NCBI GenBank assembly: GCA_026214975.1
Contig: CM047810.1
Coordinates: forward strand, 97,294,316-97,358,315
DNA length: 64,000 nt
Origin: Gentiana macrophylla
Lineage: Eukaryota; Streptophyta; Magnoliopsida; Gentianales; Gentianaceae
Direction of reading: 5' to 3'
Positions within the stretch are counted from its first letter, which is position 1, and every line of letters begins with the position of its first letter. This document shows positions 9,928 through 20,764 of this stretch, in pieces. The notes beneath the pieces are model-generated. The model saw only the letters and a list, made by a program, of their open reading frames with translations, did not search any database and was not told the origin of the DNA. The translations under genes and the position numbers were made by a program.

Positions 9928-10715
9928 GAAGAATGGGAGAATTCGACTTAGAAGGGGAGAAAAGTGTGAAAATCGAAGTGTAAAAGTGTCTAGAGTCTGT
10001 CTAAAAAAAACTGTGCAAGTGGTATTTATATTCTCCAAAAATGTGCAGGAAAAGTCATTTTGGCGTGCCCCAAAGGCTTTGGCGCGCCCCAAAACTGCTT
10101 CAGTGACTCTGGTAACTCTCTGTTTCAACTTGGCGCACCCCAAAGTCTTCAGCGCGCGCCAAAATTCCTGGACAGATACACCTTCAGTAATCTGGCAATA
10201 TCTTTGCGTGTAGAGCTCCGATTTGAGTGATTCAAAGTGATTTGGAAAGCTCATTCAATTATATACAACTTTCATGAAGACCACAAGTCCAGAAAATGCA
10301 TGTATCGGGGAGAACATTGCAGATAAAGTGAACATATGGTAAAAGCACCAACCACCTTTGATCCGTTTCCATCCCCGGGCTTCGGTTATGCCACTCTAAG
10401 CCTCATGCCTTGTCTCTCGGGCTTATGAGCCACCTATTTCCTGAATTTCCATAGAAACCAACATACCAAGCATAATTCCACAAGATAAATAGGGCTCGAA
10501 AAGGGTAAAAAACATCGTAAAATGCCGAGGTTTTCCATCAATGTGACGGTTCACCTCAAAGTGATTGCTCAATGTGTTTTTCCCTATAAATGGTCTAAAA
10601 CTACCCAATACAAGCCAAAAGTGTCATAAATGGGGGTTAAAACATGCACCGGAGCATAGTAAAGTTGACTCTCATCATTTATGCACTCCCCAAATTAAGC
10701 TCACACGGAAGCAGC
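9928..10715 (+). mobile_element. A2 leader and unassigned remnant
   Basis: The leader downstream of the A2 PBS carries two pairs of TTGGCGCGCCCCAA-like palindromes (10060-10159). No gag is recognisable. From about 10260 to 10715 the sequence (CCATCCCCGGGCTTCGG, CTCTCGGGCTTATGAGCC) is unassigned. It ends abruptly where copia K coding sequence begins, so the rest of A2 has been lost or displaced. Confidence 0.55.
10060..10159. promoter_or_regulatory. Two paired quasi-palindromes in A2 leader
   Basis: Four TTGGCG(C/T)(G/A)CCCCAA-like units in two pairs: centres near 10066 and 10085, then near 10136 and 10155. Spacing is 19 bp within each pair. The last unit is reduced to AGCGCGCGCCAAAA. They lie just downstream of a PBS, so they would be in the transcribed leader. 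Confidence 0.5.
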
Positions 10716-11268
10716 TAGGGGACTGTTAAGGTACCTGAAGACCACACCAGGGAATGGACTATACTTTAAAAAGTCTGACAATTGAAGTGTGTCTGTATAC
10801 ATAGATGCAAACTGGGGAACATGCACAAAAGAAAGGAGGTCTATGACAGGATACTGCACCTATGTATGGGGAAATTTGGTGACTTGGAGAAGCAAAAAAC
10901 AACATGTTGTGGCAAGAAGCACTGCTGAAGCAGAGTTCAGGGCAATGGCTTTGGGAATCTGTGAAGGCCTGTGGATTAAACAAGTCATGGAAGATATTGG
11001 GGCAGAGATATCTGTACCCATGAGACTGTATTGTGACAACAAGGTAGCCATTGATATTGTAAATGATCCTGTACAACATGACATGACAAAGCATATGAAG
11101 ATTGATAGACACTTCATCAAAAAGAAGCTAGAAAATAGGGTGTTCTGTGTGCCCCTCCTACCATCCACTCAACAGATTGCAGATGGACTGGCCAAGGCAT
11201 TGGGAAAGGGACAGTTTGATTACTTTGTGGGCAAGTTGGGTCTGATAGATATCTTTTCCCAAACTTGA
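10716..11268 (+). pseudogene. Copia K: RNase H C-terminal fragment
   Basis: This is the last part of a Ty1/copia polyprotein. LLRYLKTTPGNGLYF begins the fragment. VYIDANWGTCTKERRSMTGY contains the first catalytic Asp. WRSKKQHVVARSTAEAEFRA holds the catalytic Glu, LYCDNKVAID the next Asp, and HMKIDRHFIKKKL and ADGLAKALG the C-terminal signature. One stop interrupts it at about 10782 (SDN*SVS). From 10789 to 11268 the frame is open for 159 aa. RT and everything upstream are absent. Confidence 0.9.
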
Positions 11269-11275
11269 GGGGGAG
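11267..11275 (+). other. Copia K polypurine tract
   Basis: GAGGGGGAG, overlapping the pol stop codon, directly before TGTTGAGAAG. This is the normal copia PPT-LTR junction and sets the K LTR start at 11276. Confidence 0.85.
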
Positions 11276-11505
11276 TGTTGAGAAGATTTGGTAGTTATTG
11301 AAAATATCTCCTGATTATTATTATTATTATTCCGTCTTTAATGTAGCCGGATTATAAGGCGTGTGTTTGTTATTCTGTTAAGATTTAGGCACATGTGCTA
11401 AATCGGTGGATTAAAGTCCTAGTCTACTAAGTTTCCTTTGTTGGTTGTATAAATTCACTATCTTGGCTATGAATAAAAAAAAGAGCCAAAACCTAAATGG
11501 TTCTC
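11276..11505 (+). repeat. Copia K 3' LTR, left part (split by element B)
   Basis: Starts TGTTGAGAAGATTTGG and includes TATAAATT near 11448. It is interrupted after TTCTC (11501-11505) by element B. The last bases resume at 27232 and the LTR seems to end at CTTACA (27241), for a total of about 240 bp. An ATT microsatellite lies near 11315-11332. Confidence 0.8.
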
Positions 11506-13449
11506 TGATGTATAACATTTATATGATAAAAATTACGATGTTTTATATACGTTATCGACTATTTTTATATAAAATATAAGTAATTATAACAGATAATCTT
11601 ATAAAATATTAATAGCTATGAATAAATCTAAATATTATAAAAATCTAGTAAAAATGATAAAAAGTTATAAATTTTGTACCGGGTTAATAACCGGAGTGTC
11701 GTGTCAGATTCACGTGGGTATTTTTGGTATTTTACAGACCTTAGGTAAACCAAGACCCCGAGTGATGACACTTTTTTGAGTAAAATCATATCTTTTGAAG
11801 GAATAAAGGAAGTGCCACGAGATTTAAAGTTCAAGTGGATCAATGGTTCGTGACGCCGTATCAAGTTATATTTTCGACGAACAAATGGCCCATCAAAAAG
11901 GCATTTTCTGAAAAAGAAGTCTTCATGGAAGTTGTAGATCTCCTCAAGAGCTTTCCAACGCATCTTGAATTATGTCATTTGGAGATCCAGAGCTCAAGTT
12001 ATGATTTTATCAAGTTTCGGATTAAGATTGGAAAAAATCTATCCGGATCGATCCGGATTACCTCGGATCGATCCGAGGAAACATCATGATTAGACCAAAG
12101 ATGTGGCCTGCGCAGAGAATATCCTGGGATAATATTTTTTATTCCCGGATCGATCCGGCCCTTTCTCGGATCGATCCGGCTTGGGAAAATATGCCTATAA
12201 ATAGAATACGACTTGCGAGGCACAAAAGAGGTACCAAATATATTTTCTTCACCTCTCTTTAGTAGTAGTAGTATGTATATATATAGGCCTTATGCCATAA
12301 ATAAAGTAGTATCGTTATAATGCTCGAGAAATTATCAGAAGATCAATGTTGTTGAAGTTGTTGTAGCATCCGGAAGAATACACACGATTCAATCGTTGTA
12401 ATCGGGTAAAATTTCTAAAGTATTTATGTTTGTTTTGTCTGTTTCTATTTTCGTATAATGTTAGTAGGCTAAATCTAATAACTAGCCAAAGTTATGTAAT
12501 CGTTTTATTTCGATCTTTTCGGTAAAGGAATGTTGTCTAAGTAAAATTGAATAAAATTGAGTTAATTGAATCTTTTCTATTGATAAAGTTTGACTTGAAA
12601 GAATTCATAATCTAATTATGAATTGACACCTCGTAATTAAGTTATGAACTCGTTAATAGAAAAACCGGAGGTAAAATTGGCGAGTGAAAGCGTGACAACG
12701 GAACCCGCTTTCTACCGAAGGCGATTTGTTCTAAAAGATGAATCTTATTAAAATTTGTACTCAAGATCGTATTAATGTTAAATTCATCGATTTAATTGAA
12801 ACTTAAACCGGAAAGTTGAATCGCCTGGCCTTGACAACGGAGCCTTTAAATAAAATTGACCGTTTGACGAACGGAATGACTCCTTTTTATTCAAAGGTAG
12901 AATCGTACTCGGGACCTGTTCAGAAAAACCGTAACAGTTGTGGACTTTGGACTGATGACAATGGACATATGACAATTTCACACGCTAATGTGAGGAGGAA
13001 TTGTTAACCTTAGAGAGCACCGTTTCATTTACTCAATTGAACCTAAAGATCGAGCACATTCCATTCACTTTGAAAAGATCGTATAAATCAATTATATAAA
13101 CTTTGGCTAGTTCTCTAATAATATATTTGGCATCTATATATTTATATCTCTATATATATACTTTGCAACTTATGCACATCTATATATATTTATATATCTA
13201 TATATATTATATTAGAATAACTTTTAAATTACGTATTTATTTTATGTTGACTAGAATAGTAGTGATCTGTGTTATAAAATTGCGCTTTAGATCGAGTTAA
13301 TAATGACTCTTTGGTGTTTAACCACACTTAGAAGAATTACAAAGTTCCTGAGGATACGATACTCGACTCACCATACTAGCACTACTGATTTGACCCGATA
13401 CTGCTTTGTCGGTTAAGGACTGGTATTAGCACTAGAAAAGGCCACGTCG
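11506..13449 (+). repeat. Element B 5' LTR
   Basis: 1,944 bp, aligning over its full length with 25286-27226. It contains the promoter block (12043-12203), a GTAGTAGTAGTATG run at about 12263 and an AT microsatellite (about 13130-13210) whose translation gives spurious Tyr/Ile-rich ORFs in both LTR copies. It ends CACGTCG where the 3' LTR ends CACGTCA. Confidence 0.95.
12043..12203 (+). promoter_or_regulatory. Element B LTR promoter: two palindrome pairs and TATA
   Basis: Pair 1: CCGGATCGATCCGG (12043-12056) and CCTCGGATCGATCCGAGG (12061-12078), centres 20 bp apart. Pair 2: CCGGATCGATCCGG (12145-12158) and CGGATCGATCCG (12167-12178), centres 21 bp apart. TATAAATA follows at 12196-12203. The 3' LTR has the same layout at 25819-25953. 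Inference: U3 regulatory sites and core promoter. Confidence 0.7.
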
Positions 13450-13455
13450 ACTTTA

Positions 13456-13473
13456 CGGCGCCGTTGCGAGGAA
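13456..13473 (+). other. Element B primer binding site (degenerate tRNA-Asp)
   Basis: GGCGCCGTTGC at 13457-13467 matches the tRNA-Asp PBS. The flanks deviate (CGAGGAA for CCGGGGA). It lies seven bases after the LTR end, as in A1 and A2. Confidence 0.8.
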
Positions 13474-15321
13474 CACGCTAATTTCTTTTTGTGTCTATGG
13501 TTACTACTTGTATTAGCTCAAAATTCTCGAGAATAAGTCAACACTTTTCTTATCTCAATTCTATTTTTATTTTCGCTTGGTACTTACCTTATAGGTAAGT
13601 CACCATTTTTACTACTATCAATTTCGTGTTATTTTCTATTTTAGTTAGTTGATGACCGTATGGTAAGGCCCCACTCACTCCTTATAAGCCCCACATAAAC
13701 ACTTACGAAAGGCGAAGAAGAGTAGAGAGAAAACGTGGTCATACTAGTCGGGAAATCTGACGAATCATCTTCAAACAGAAATACGAGAATGGTCAAATCG
13801 GTGATGAAACACCGAACAAGTAGTGGAACATGCTCTGTGGCATGGACAAAACCCTGTTAACCTTAATAATCAAAATAATAATAATAATAGAAATAATCAC
13901 AATCGGAACCAGAATAATCGTAACAACCCAGTAAACCCAAGGCCTATCTGTGACCAAACCATAAGAAGAAATCAGACTAATAATCCCATACTTTTACCTA
14001 ATGAAGGAGCGAATAATTTGAGATTAAATCTCATCTTTTGGTTTAATTGACGCAGAGCCCAATTCTAGGAGAGAAGATGATGAAGATCCGCATCATCATC
14101 TCTATCTTTTGAAGAACTATGCAATACGACCAAAAGTCAAGGTACTCACAAGGAATTAACAAGGATGACTATGTTTCCTTTTCTCTAAAAGGACGAGCCC
14201 GAGATTGGTTTATGTCTCTTCCACATCATTCACTTACAAGTTGGGAGGAGATTCAAACTGAATTTACAAACAATATTTCACTCTGGGACGGAATTTGGAA
14301 TTAAAAGTCGAGGTTGCTAACTTTAGACAAGGATCTCAAGAAGCGCTTGGGAATGCCTGGAAAGATTTAAAAAATTGTTAAGAGCTTGTCCCGACCATGG
14401 TTATTCCTTAGATATGCAAATTCAACTCTTCTGTCGTAAATTAAGAAAAGATTCACGTCTTGATGTAGATCATGCATGTGGTGGTTCGTTAATGATGAGT
14501 GAAGCTCAAAACAGCTTCACGATGCTATAGAAAAGATTTCCAAAAATAACAGAATGTGGGAAACCGGTTCTAGCACCGTAAAAGTAGCTTTTGCGCAGGA
14601 GAATGTACGTCTAATACGGAAGTTCTAGCACATTTAGAAAATTTGAGTAGGAAATTTGATGGTTTACAACGAGAATAAGAACCAAAGTTCGAAAATAGTA
14701 CACCAACCGAATACTCGAATCGGGATAATATGCCATCGTGGATTGAAGAACCAACAGATACTCAAGAGAGGAGGTGAGTTTTCTTCAAGAAACATAGGAA
14801 TTTAAACAATGCTTACTCAAACTCGTTTAATTCTATTAGAAGAGATCACCCTACTTATCGATGGTCCGAAAACCCTAGTAAGCAAGGACAACCGCCGTAT
14901 CCGAGTTCCATATAGGAACATGAATAATAATCAAGTTTATCAAGAAAACACGTCTAATCGAAATTTACAATCATTACCTAGATCCTATCCTCAACATACC
15001 ACTCAAAGTATACCAAGAACTCAAAGTTCAACTCGGCTGCAGAAGGAGTTGAAAAATGGGAAAAACTAATGGAAAATATGATGGGTGTAGTATCTACTCA
15101 AGCTAAAAATATAGAAACGATGGTGACTTCTATTGAGTACAGTCACTAAGGACATGAGTTCAATGAAAACATCTATGAGTGGACATGATACCAGGATGAG
15201 AACGATAGAAGCCTCATTAAGGAATATGGAAGATCATTTGAGTAGGGAAGGTGAGCGTAATAACAAAGCAGAGACCCGGGAGGATTACCAAGTAACACCG
15301 AAAGGAACCCAAGAGAGGTAA
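13474..15321 (+). pseudogene. Element B leader and gag (broken)
   Basis: 13474-13822 is untranslated leader. Gag is split over several frames: an Asn-rich N-terminal piece (13823-14050), the capsid core VSFSLKGRARDWFMSLPHHS (14119-14304), a continuation with EALGNAWKDF and LRACPDHGYSLDMQIQLF near 14340-14450, and a helical, charged region with THDTRMRTIEASLRNMEDHL-like heptads (15133-15321). The capsid core matches A1 gag in layout. No intact frame exceeds 90 aa. Confidence 0.8.
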
Positions 15322-16800
15322 ATGTTGTGAGTTCACGAGAAGTAGGAAGCTCGATTAGGAAGTAATGGAGTTGAAAACTTTGGGAATAATGAAGTAGAAG
15401 ATGACTTAGATGGTAAGAATGATAAAACTAAAGATGAACTTGAATTTACTGAGATGAGGAAGAAGAAATTATAGAAAATTTCTTGAAAAGAAATAAAAGT
15501 TCGAACCTCGAAAGTGAAAGGGAAAATTGGGTAAAAATCCCTAAGATTCTGAAAGATCCCATGGATAAAGATTTAAGGACTTTATTTAAGGAACATGTTA
15601 GAATGGAAGATAATGAAAACAAGGATGAAAACAGGAAGAAATGAAGGAATCAAGTAGAGATTGATTCAGGGAACAATTTAAAAGAAAAATTCAAGAGCAC
15701 GAAACATGGCAACTCGAGTAATACTCGAAGGTTTAAGGAAAAGGAAAGAGAAACGACAAAGGAGCCAAAGGTCATAGATTTAGAATCTTTACCTTACCCT
15801 CCTAAAGATCAAATCAAAAGGCAAAAGCGATAAAGTATGCTCGTTTCCTTGACACTTTTCGTCATATTCAAGTTAATATCCCCATTATTGAAGCTCTGAT
15901 TAATATACCTGCTTATGGAAAATTTCTGAAAGAAATTCTGTCAAACAAGAAAAAATTAGAGGAATATGAGAATATATGCCTAAATGAAGAATGTTCCGCA
16001 ATTCTGCAGCATAAGTTACCACCTAAACTGAAAGATCCTGGTAGTTTTACCATTCCGTGTGAAATTGGAGGATTTCTGTTTAAGAAGGTCTTATGTGATC
16101 TAGGAGCAAGTATAAATCTAATGTCTTATGAGGATTATAAAAAGCTAGGCATAGGAAAGCTTACTACGACTGAAATGACTCTGCAAATGGCAGATAGATC
16201 GATTAAGTACCCTAAAGGAATTATTAAGGACGTATTGGTTAAAGTAGACAAATTCTATTTTCCAGTAGACTTTGTAGTTATGGAAATGGAAGATGGTTAT
16301 TCAAAGACCTCTTATTCTAGGTCGTCCATTTCTAGCTACTACGAGGAAGAACTTTAATCGATGTTCGTAAAGGAGAATTAATTTTGAGAGTCAATGAAGA
16401 TGAAGTTACTTTCAATATTTTCAAAGCTATGAATCATGCATCATCGTAATCATGTTCTTTTATAGAAGATATTCATTCTGTCTCACGATAATCGCTACTA
16501 CCAACTTTTGAAGACAGATTAGAAGAATGCTTAACTCTGTCTATCTATAAAGAAGATGAGGAAGACATTGAAATGAAAGAGATAATTCTTTCTTTAGATA
16601 CAGAAAGTTTTACCTTTAAACCACCATGGCATAAGTACTTGGAATTAGAACTAGAAGGACCAGTTCTTAAATCGTCAATAGAAGATCCGCCAAAGAACAC
16701 GGAATTGAAACCATTACCTTTAAATCAAAATATGCTTTTCTAGAAACCGATAATCTATTACCGATTATTATTTCATCAACTTTAATCGAGCAACAAGAAG
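15322..16800 (+). pseudogene. Element B gag-protease linker, protease and acidic spacer
   Basis: 15322-15990 is a Lys/Glu-rich linker in broken frames. The protease is readable from about 16000: KLPPKLKDPGSFTIPCEIGG, then LCDLGASINLMSYEDYKKLG with the active-site Asp, and MTLQMADRSIKYPKGIIKDV and FYFPVDFVVMEME in the 16121-16357 frame. It stops before the expected LGRPFL motif. 16358-16800 is an acidic spacer, also broken, ending with the ELKPLPL-type pre-RT signature near 16710. Confidence 0.8.
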
Positions 16801-17514
16801 ATCAATTACTTAGAATGTTGAAAAAGCATAAGAAAGCTTTTGGATGGACGATTCTTTGATATTCGAGGTATTAGCCCTGAGATTTGCGTTCATAAGATAA
16901 TTCTGAAGGAAGATGCTAAGCCTTGTATTCAACCGCAACGCCGCCTCAACCCGAATTTGCAGCTAATTGTTAAGAAAGAGGTCATTAAGCTATTAGAAAT
17001 GGGAATAATTTTCCCCATATCAGATAGTGAATGGGTTAGTCCAACTCAAGTTGTACCAAAGAAAGGAGGTTTCACAGTGAAAGAGAATGATAGGAATGAA
17101 TGGATTCCAACAAGAGAAATTACAGGTTATCGAATGTGCATTGATTTTAGGAAACTGAATGATCATACTAAGAAAGATCATCATCCACTGCCATTCATAG
17201 TTCAAATGTTGGAACGTTTAAGTGGTCATAAATATTACTGTTTCTTAGATGGTTATTCAGGTTATTTACAGATTTTCATTGCAGCAGGAGATAGGGAAAA
17301 GACTACTTTCACTTGTCCTTATGGAACTTTTGCGTATAAAAGAATGCCGTTTGGTTTATGTAATGCTCCTGCTACGTTTCAAAGATGCATGATGGCTATA
17401 TTTTCCGATATGGTTGAGAAATTCTTAGAAATTTTTATGGACGACTTTAGTGTTTACGGAGATTCTTTTGGTAAATGTTTATCGCACTTAGAAAAAGTGT
17501 TACAACGTTTGTGA
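16801..17514 (+). pseudogene. Element B reverse transcriptase
   Basis: The best-preserved Athila RT in the window: 224 aa open from 16840. In order: IRGISPEICVHKI, QRRLNPNLQLIVKKEVIKLL, WVSPTQVVPKKGGFTV, ITGYRMCIDFRKLND (first catalytic Asp), FLDGYSGYLQIFI, TFTCPYGTFAYKRMPFG, NAPATFQRCMMAIF and FMDDFSVYGDSF (MDDF at 17437-17448). The catalytic triad is present. The frame stops at 17514 (LQRL*) just after the palm, and the thumb and connection continue out of frame. Confidence 0.92.
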
Positions 17515-18240
17515 GGATACCAATTTAGTTTTAAATTGGGAAAAATGTCATTTAATGGTATCGTAAGGAATTGTCCTAGGCCATAGAATCTACGAAATAG
17601 GAATTGAAGTTGATAAAGCTAAGGTTGAAGTAATTGAAAAATTACCACCACCGCTTAATCTAAGGACTCTAAGAGGATTTCTTGGACATGCAGGATTTTA
17701 TAGGAGATTTATTGCAGATTTTTCAAAGATAGCAAAGCCTCTAAGTCATTTGCTTGAAAAGGAAGTACCTTTTAACTTCGATAGTAAATGTAAAGAAGCT
17801 TTTCGGACCTTAAAAGCGAGATTAACTCTCGCACTGATGCTAGTAGCACCAGATTGGAATTTGCCATTTGAGATTATGTGTGATGCCAGTGATTTAGCTG
17901 TAGGAGCAGTTTTAGGTCAAAGATATAACAAAATTCTCAAAGCTATTTACTATGCATCTCATACATTAACTGCAAATCAATGAACTATACAACTGAAAAA
18001 GAATCGTTGGCATAATTTTTGCCTTAGATAAGTTCGGATCGTATATTGTTGGTTCTAAGGTAATAATTTATACTGAACCATTCACTTTGAAGTATTTACT
18101 AAGTAAGAAAGATGCTGAAACCACGTCTTCTTAGATGGATTCTCTTACTTCAAGAATTTGATATTGAAATTAAAGATAAAAAGAAGTGAGAATGTAGTAG
18201 CGGATCATCTAAGTAGAATGGAAAATGATGTTGAGAAAGG
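17515..18240 (+). pseudogene. Element B RT connection and RNase H (broken)
   Basis: The region begins NLVLNWEKCHLMV-like out of frame. RGFLGHAGFYRRFIADFSKI is readable near 17670-17730. The frame 17750-17983 carries FEIMCDASDLAVGAVLGQR with the first RNase H Asp, ending ASHTLTANQ. The Glu-containing segment and WILLLQEFDIEIKDKK (to about 18185) follow in other frames, then NVVADHLSRM, the usual end before integrase. Confidence 0.85.
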
Positions 18241-19629
18241 AATAGAAATTAAAGATTCATTTCTGATGAACAACTTTTTAGAATAGATACTCCTTCAACC
18301 ATGCAAATTATTAAAGAATAGAATTCCTTCTAAGGAAATGTCACCTGGTTTGGAGATATCATTAATTACTTAACTTTGTGATTATATTCCGTCTCATTGG
18401 ACTTGATGTGAAGAAGAAATTCTTTTATGACTTAAAATTCTATTCTTACCGGAGGAACCGGACCTTTTCCGTAAGTGTTCGGATGGGATAATCGAGAAAG
18501 TGTGTGCTGATAATGAAATTTTAAGTATTTTATCATTTTGTCATGATCGTGAGGCGAGGAGGTCATCATGGAGGTTGGAAAACTGCTTTTAAAGTTTTAC
18601 AATGTGGTTTTTATTGGCCTCGCTATATAGAGATGCTTATAAGTATGTCAAATCTTGTGAATCTTGTCAAAAATGGGAAATGTATCTAAAAACATGAAAT
18701 GCCTATGCAACCTATTTTAGAATGTGAGTTATTTGATGTTTGGGGTATAGATTTCATGGGACCATTCCTATATCTTTTGGAAAAAAATTTATTCTAGTAA
18801 TGGTAGATTATGTTTGAAATGGGTGAAGTCAAGCTCTTCCCACTAATGATACCAAAGTTGTCATACGATTCCTTAAAAGAACATATTCACTAGATATGGC
18901 ATTCCAAGGGCTATCATTAGTGATAGAGGTTCACACTTTTGTAATAGACCATTTACCAAGATAATTGAAAAATATGGTGTAACACATAAGTTAGGAACGC
19001 CCTATCATCCGCAAACCAGTGGTCAGGTAGAGGTGTCTAATAGAGAGATTAAAAGAATCGTAGAAAAGACAGTGGATTCAAATCGAACAAACTGGGCAGT
19101 TAAACTAGACGATGCATTATGGGCGATATAGACGACTTTTAAAACACCAATTGGTTGTTCTCCCTATAAGTTAGTTTTTGGCAAGTCCTGTCATCTCCCA
19201 GTTGAGTTAGAACACCGAGCCTTCTGGGCTATTAAATTTTTGAATTTCGATCCTAAGGCTGTCGGTGATCATAGATTGCTTCAATTGACAGAACTAGAAG
19301 AATTCCGTCTCGATTCTTATGAAAACGCTCGAATCTACAAGGAATGCACGAAATCCTTTCACGATAAGAGAATCTATAGGCGTGAGTTCCATGTAGGTGA
19401 TCGAGTACTCTTGTACAATTCACGTTTAAAGTTATTTCCAGGAAAGCTTAAATCAAGATGGACAGGTCCATTTAAAGTAACGAGAGTTTACAAATCTGGA
19501 GCTGTTGAACTAACTGATTGAAATACAACTTTTATAGCCAATGGCCATAGAGTAAAGTTATTTGTGGAAGGAGAAGGAACCGCACTAAAAGAAGAAATAA
19601 TGCTACTAACTGATCCTCCGACAAAGTAA
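18241..19629 (+). pseudogene. Element B integrase (broken)
   Basis: An HHCC zinc finger is readable near 18535-18680 across a frameshift (CHDRE, HHGG, CESCQK). The core has [11 protein letters not shown] (Asp 1, about 18740), [20 protein letters not shown] (Asp 2, about 18885) and [20 protein letters not shown] (Glu, about 19000-19050). A C-terminal frame at 19240-19521 gives [20 protein letters not shown] and RWTGPFKV, a GPF/Y-type module. The likely end is the stop at 19627-19629 after LLTDPPTK. All three DDE residues are visible but in a broken frame. Confidence 0.9.
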
Positions 19630-19771
19630 AAGCGAGAAATCAAGAAACGAAAAGTAGAGGAACTAAATTCACCCGAATACCAGGTGCTATCTATCTTTAC
19701 TCTACTTTTCTGCGCTTTTTATTTATGTTTAAATTAGTTTCGTCTTTTACGGATAGACGTAAAAGAACTGG

Positions 19772-20035
19772 ATGCCTTTTTTAGATAGAATAGGAATTTT
19801 TATATTGCTTTTGAAATTAGGCTTGGATAAAGATGTCGCGTTTAAAATAGAAGCTTCGGTTTTTGAGAAAAACAAGCAATTGTTGAGAGAGATCAGATTG
19901 AGAGAAGTATGTAATGGAAAATCGAGAAGTTCGATAAAGAGAAGGGCAAAGTTTTTAAGAAGGTGTAGAAGCTGTGGAAAAAGTGAGCATGAAGGGAAAT
20001 GTAGGGAAAGCACAACCAAATCCCAGGATGAGTGA
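19772..20035 (+). CDS. Element B small basic ORF with zinc-knuckle-like tail
   Basis: An intact 87-aa frame starts about 140 bases after the integrase stop. I do not recognise the family. The N-terminal half is hydrophobic/amphipathic (FLDRIGIFILLLKLGLDKDV), followed by a basic helix-like stretch (KSRSSIKRRAKFLRRCRS). The end CRSCGKSEHEGKC has the spacing C-x2-C-x4-H-x3-C, one residue shorter than a retroviral CCHC knuckle. A short nucleic-acid-binding protein is a reasonable guess. It could also be a frameshifted pol tail or a chance ORF. Confidence 0.4.
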   Translation: MPFLDRIGIFILLLKLGLDKDVAFKIEASVFEKNKQLLREIRLREVCNGKSRSSIKRRAKFLRRCRSCGKSEHEGKCRESTTKSQDE

Positions 20036-20764
20036 TTGAATGTTGTTAAGAAGGAACGATTAGGTGGTTATCCTAAAATCCCGATGGAGATCAAAGAGAA
20101 AATTCGACGCCTCATTTCTTAAGATTAGGTTAATGGACCGTTATTATAGAAATCTTGAAGATTTAAGAATGGTGGGAGTAGAATTAGATTAAGTTATTGT
20201 TTATTTTAAATTTAAGACTTCAAAAAAATTTTATGATAAAACTTATTTTTATCATATATATGATTTATATGATATAATTGAGGATTATCATACCAAAAAT
20301 ATTTTTTTAGTTTAAAAAAAAAAAAAAAAAAAAAAAGTGGTCGGATCGATCCGACCTAACCCCGGATCGATCCGGAAGCTAAAAAACCTAAAAAAGAACG
20401 GGATCTTCCTTTCTTCTTTCTTCTTCCATTTTTCTAAAAACAGCCGCCCTCCTTTTCCCTCAATTCAATTTTTCTTCAAATCATTACACAACATCACCAT
20501 TAAACTACCCCACCTCTTATACTTTTCTCATTTTCCATTCCTCTCTTCAAAGTTACATTTAAATTGAAGAATTTTTCAAGGTAGCTTCAAATTTTATTCA
20601 AGAAATTTCCATCTTTTCCGGCCAAATTTCAACTTTTTAAGCTTTGTAAGGTAACATTGTAGTCACTTATTTTCTTAATTTCGTTTTTAAGCAAGTCTTT
20701 ATTTAATTCCAAAATTTTGTGTAACTCATTTGTGTTGTTTTGTGTTGTTTTGTTATTATCGTAG
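20036..20764 (+). other. Element B spacer before accessory ORF 1
   Basis: AT-rich, no coding. It includes an A tract (20315-20336) directly followed by a palindrome pair: GGTCGGATCGATCCGACC (20339-20356) and CCGGATCGATCCGG (20362-20375), centres 21 bp apart, the same core as in the LTR promoter. A pyrimidine-rich run follows (20400-20560). No good TATA box is seen. Inference: a possible promoter or boundary for the ORF at 20765. Confidence 0.55.

Noticed and set aside
9893..10213. 106-aa plus-strand ORF over the A2 PBS
   Set aside because: It begins before the LTR end, crosses the PBS and palindromes, and has no gag-like motif.
13103..13300. 65-aa Tyr/Ile-rich ORF repeated at 26882-27079
   Set aside because: It is the AT microsatellite of element B's LTR. 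The identity of the two ORFs only reflects LTR duplication.
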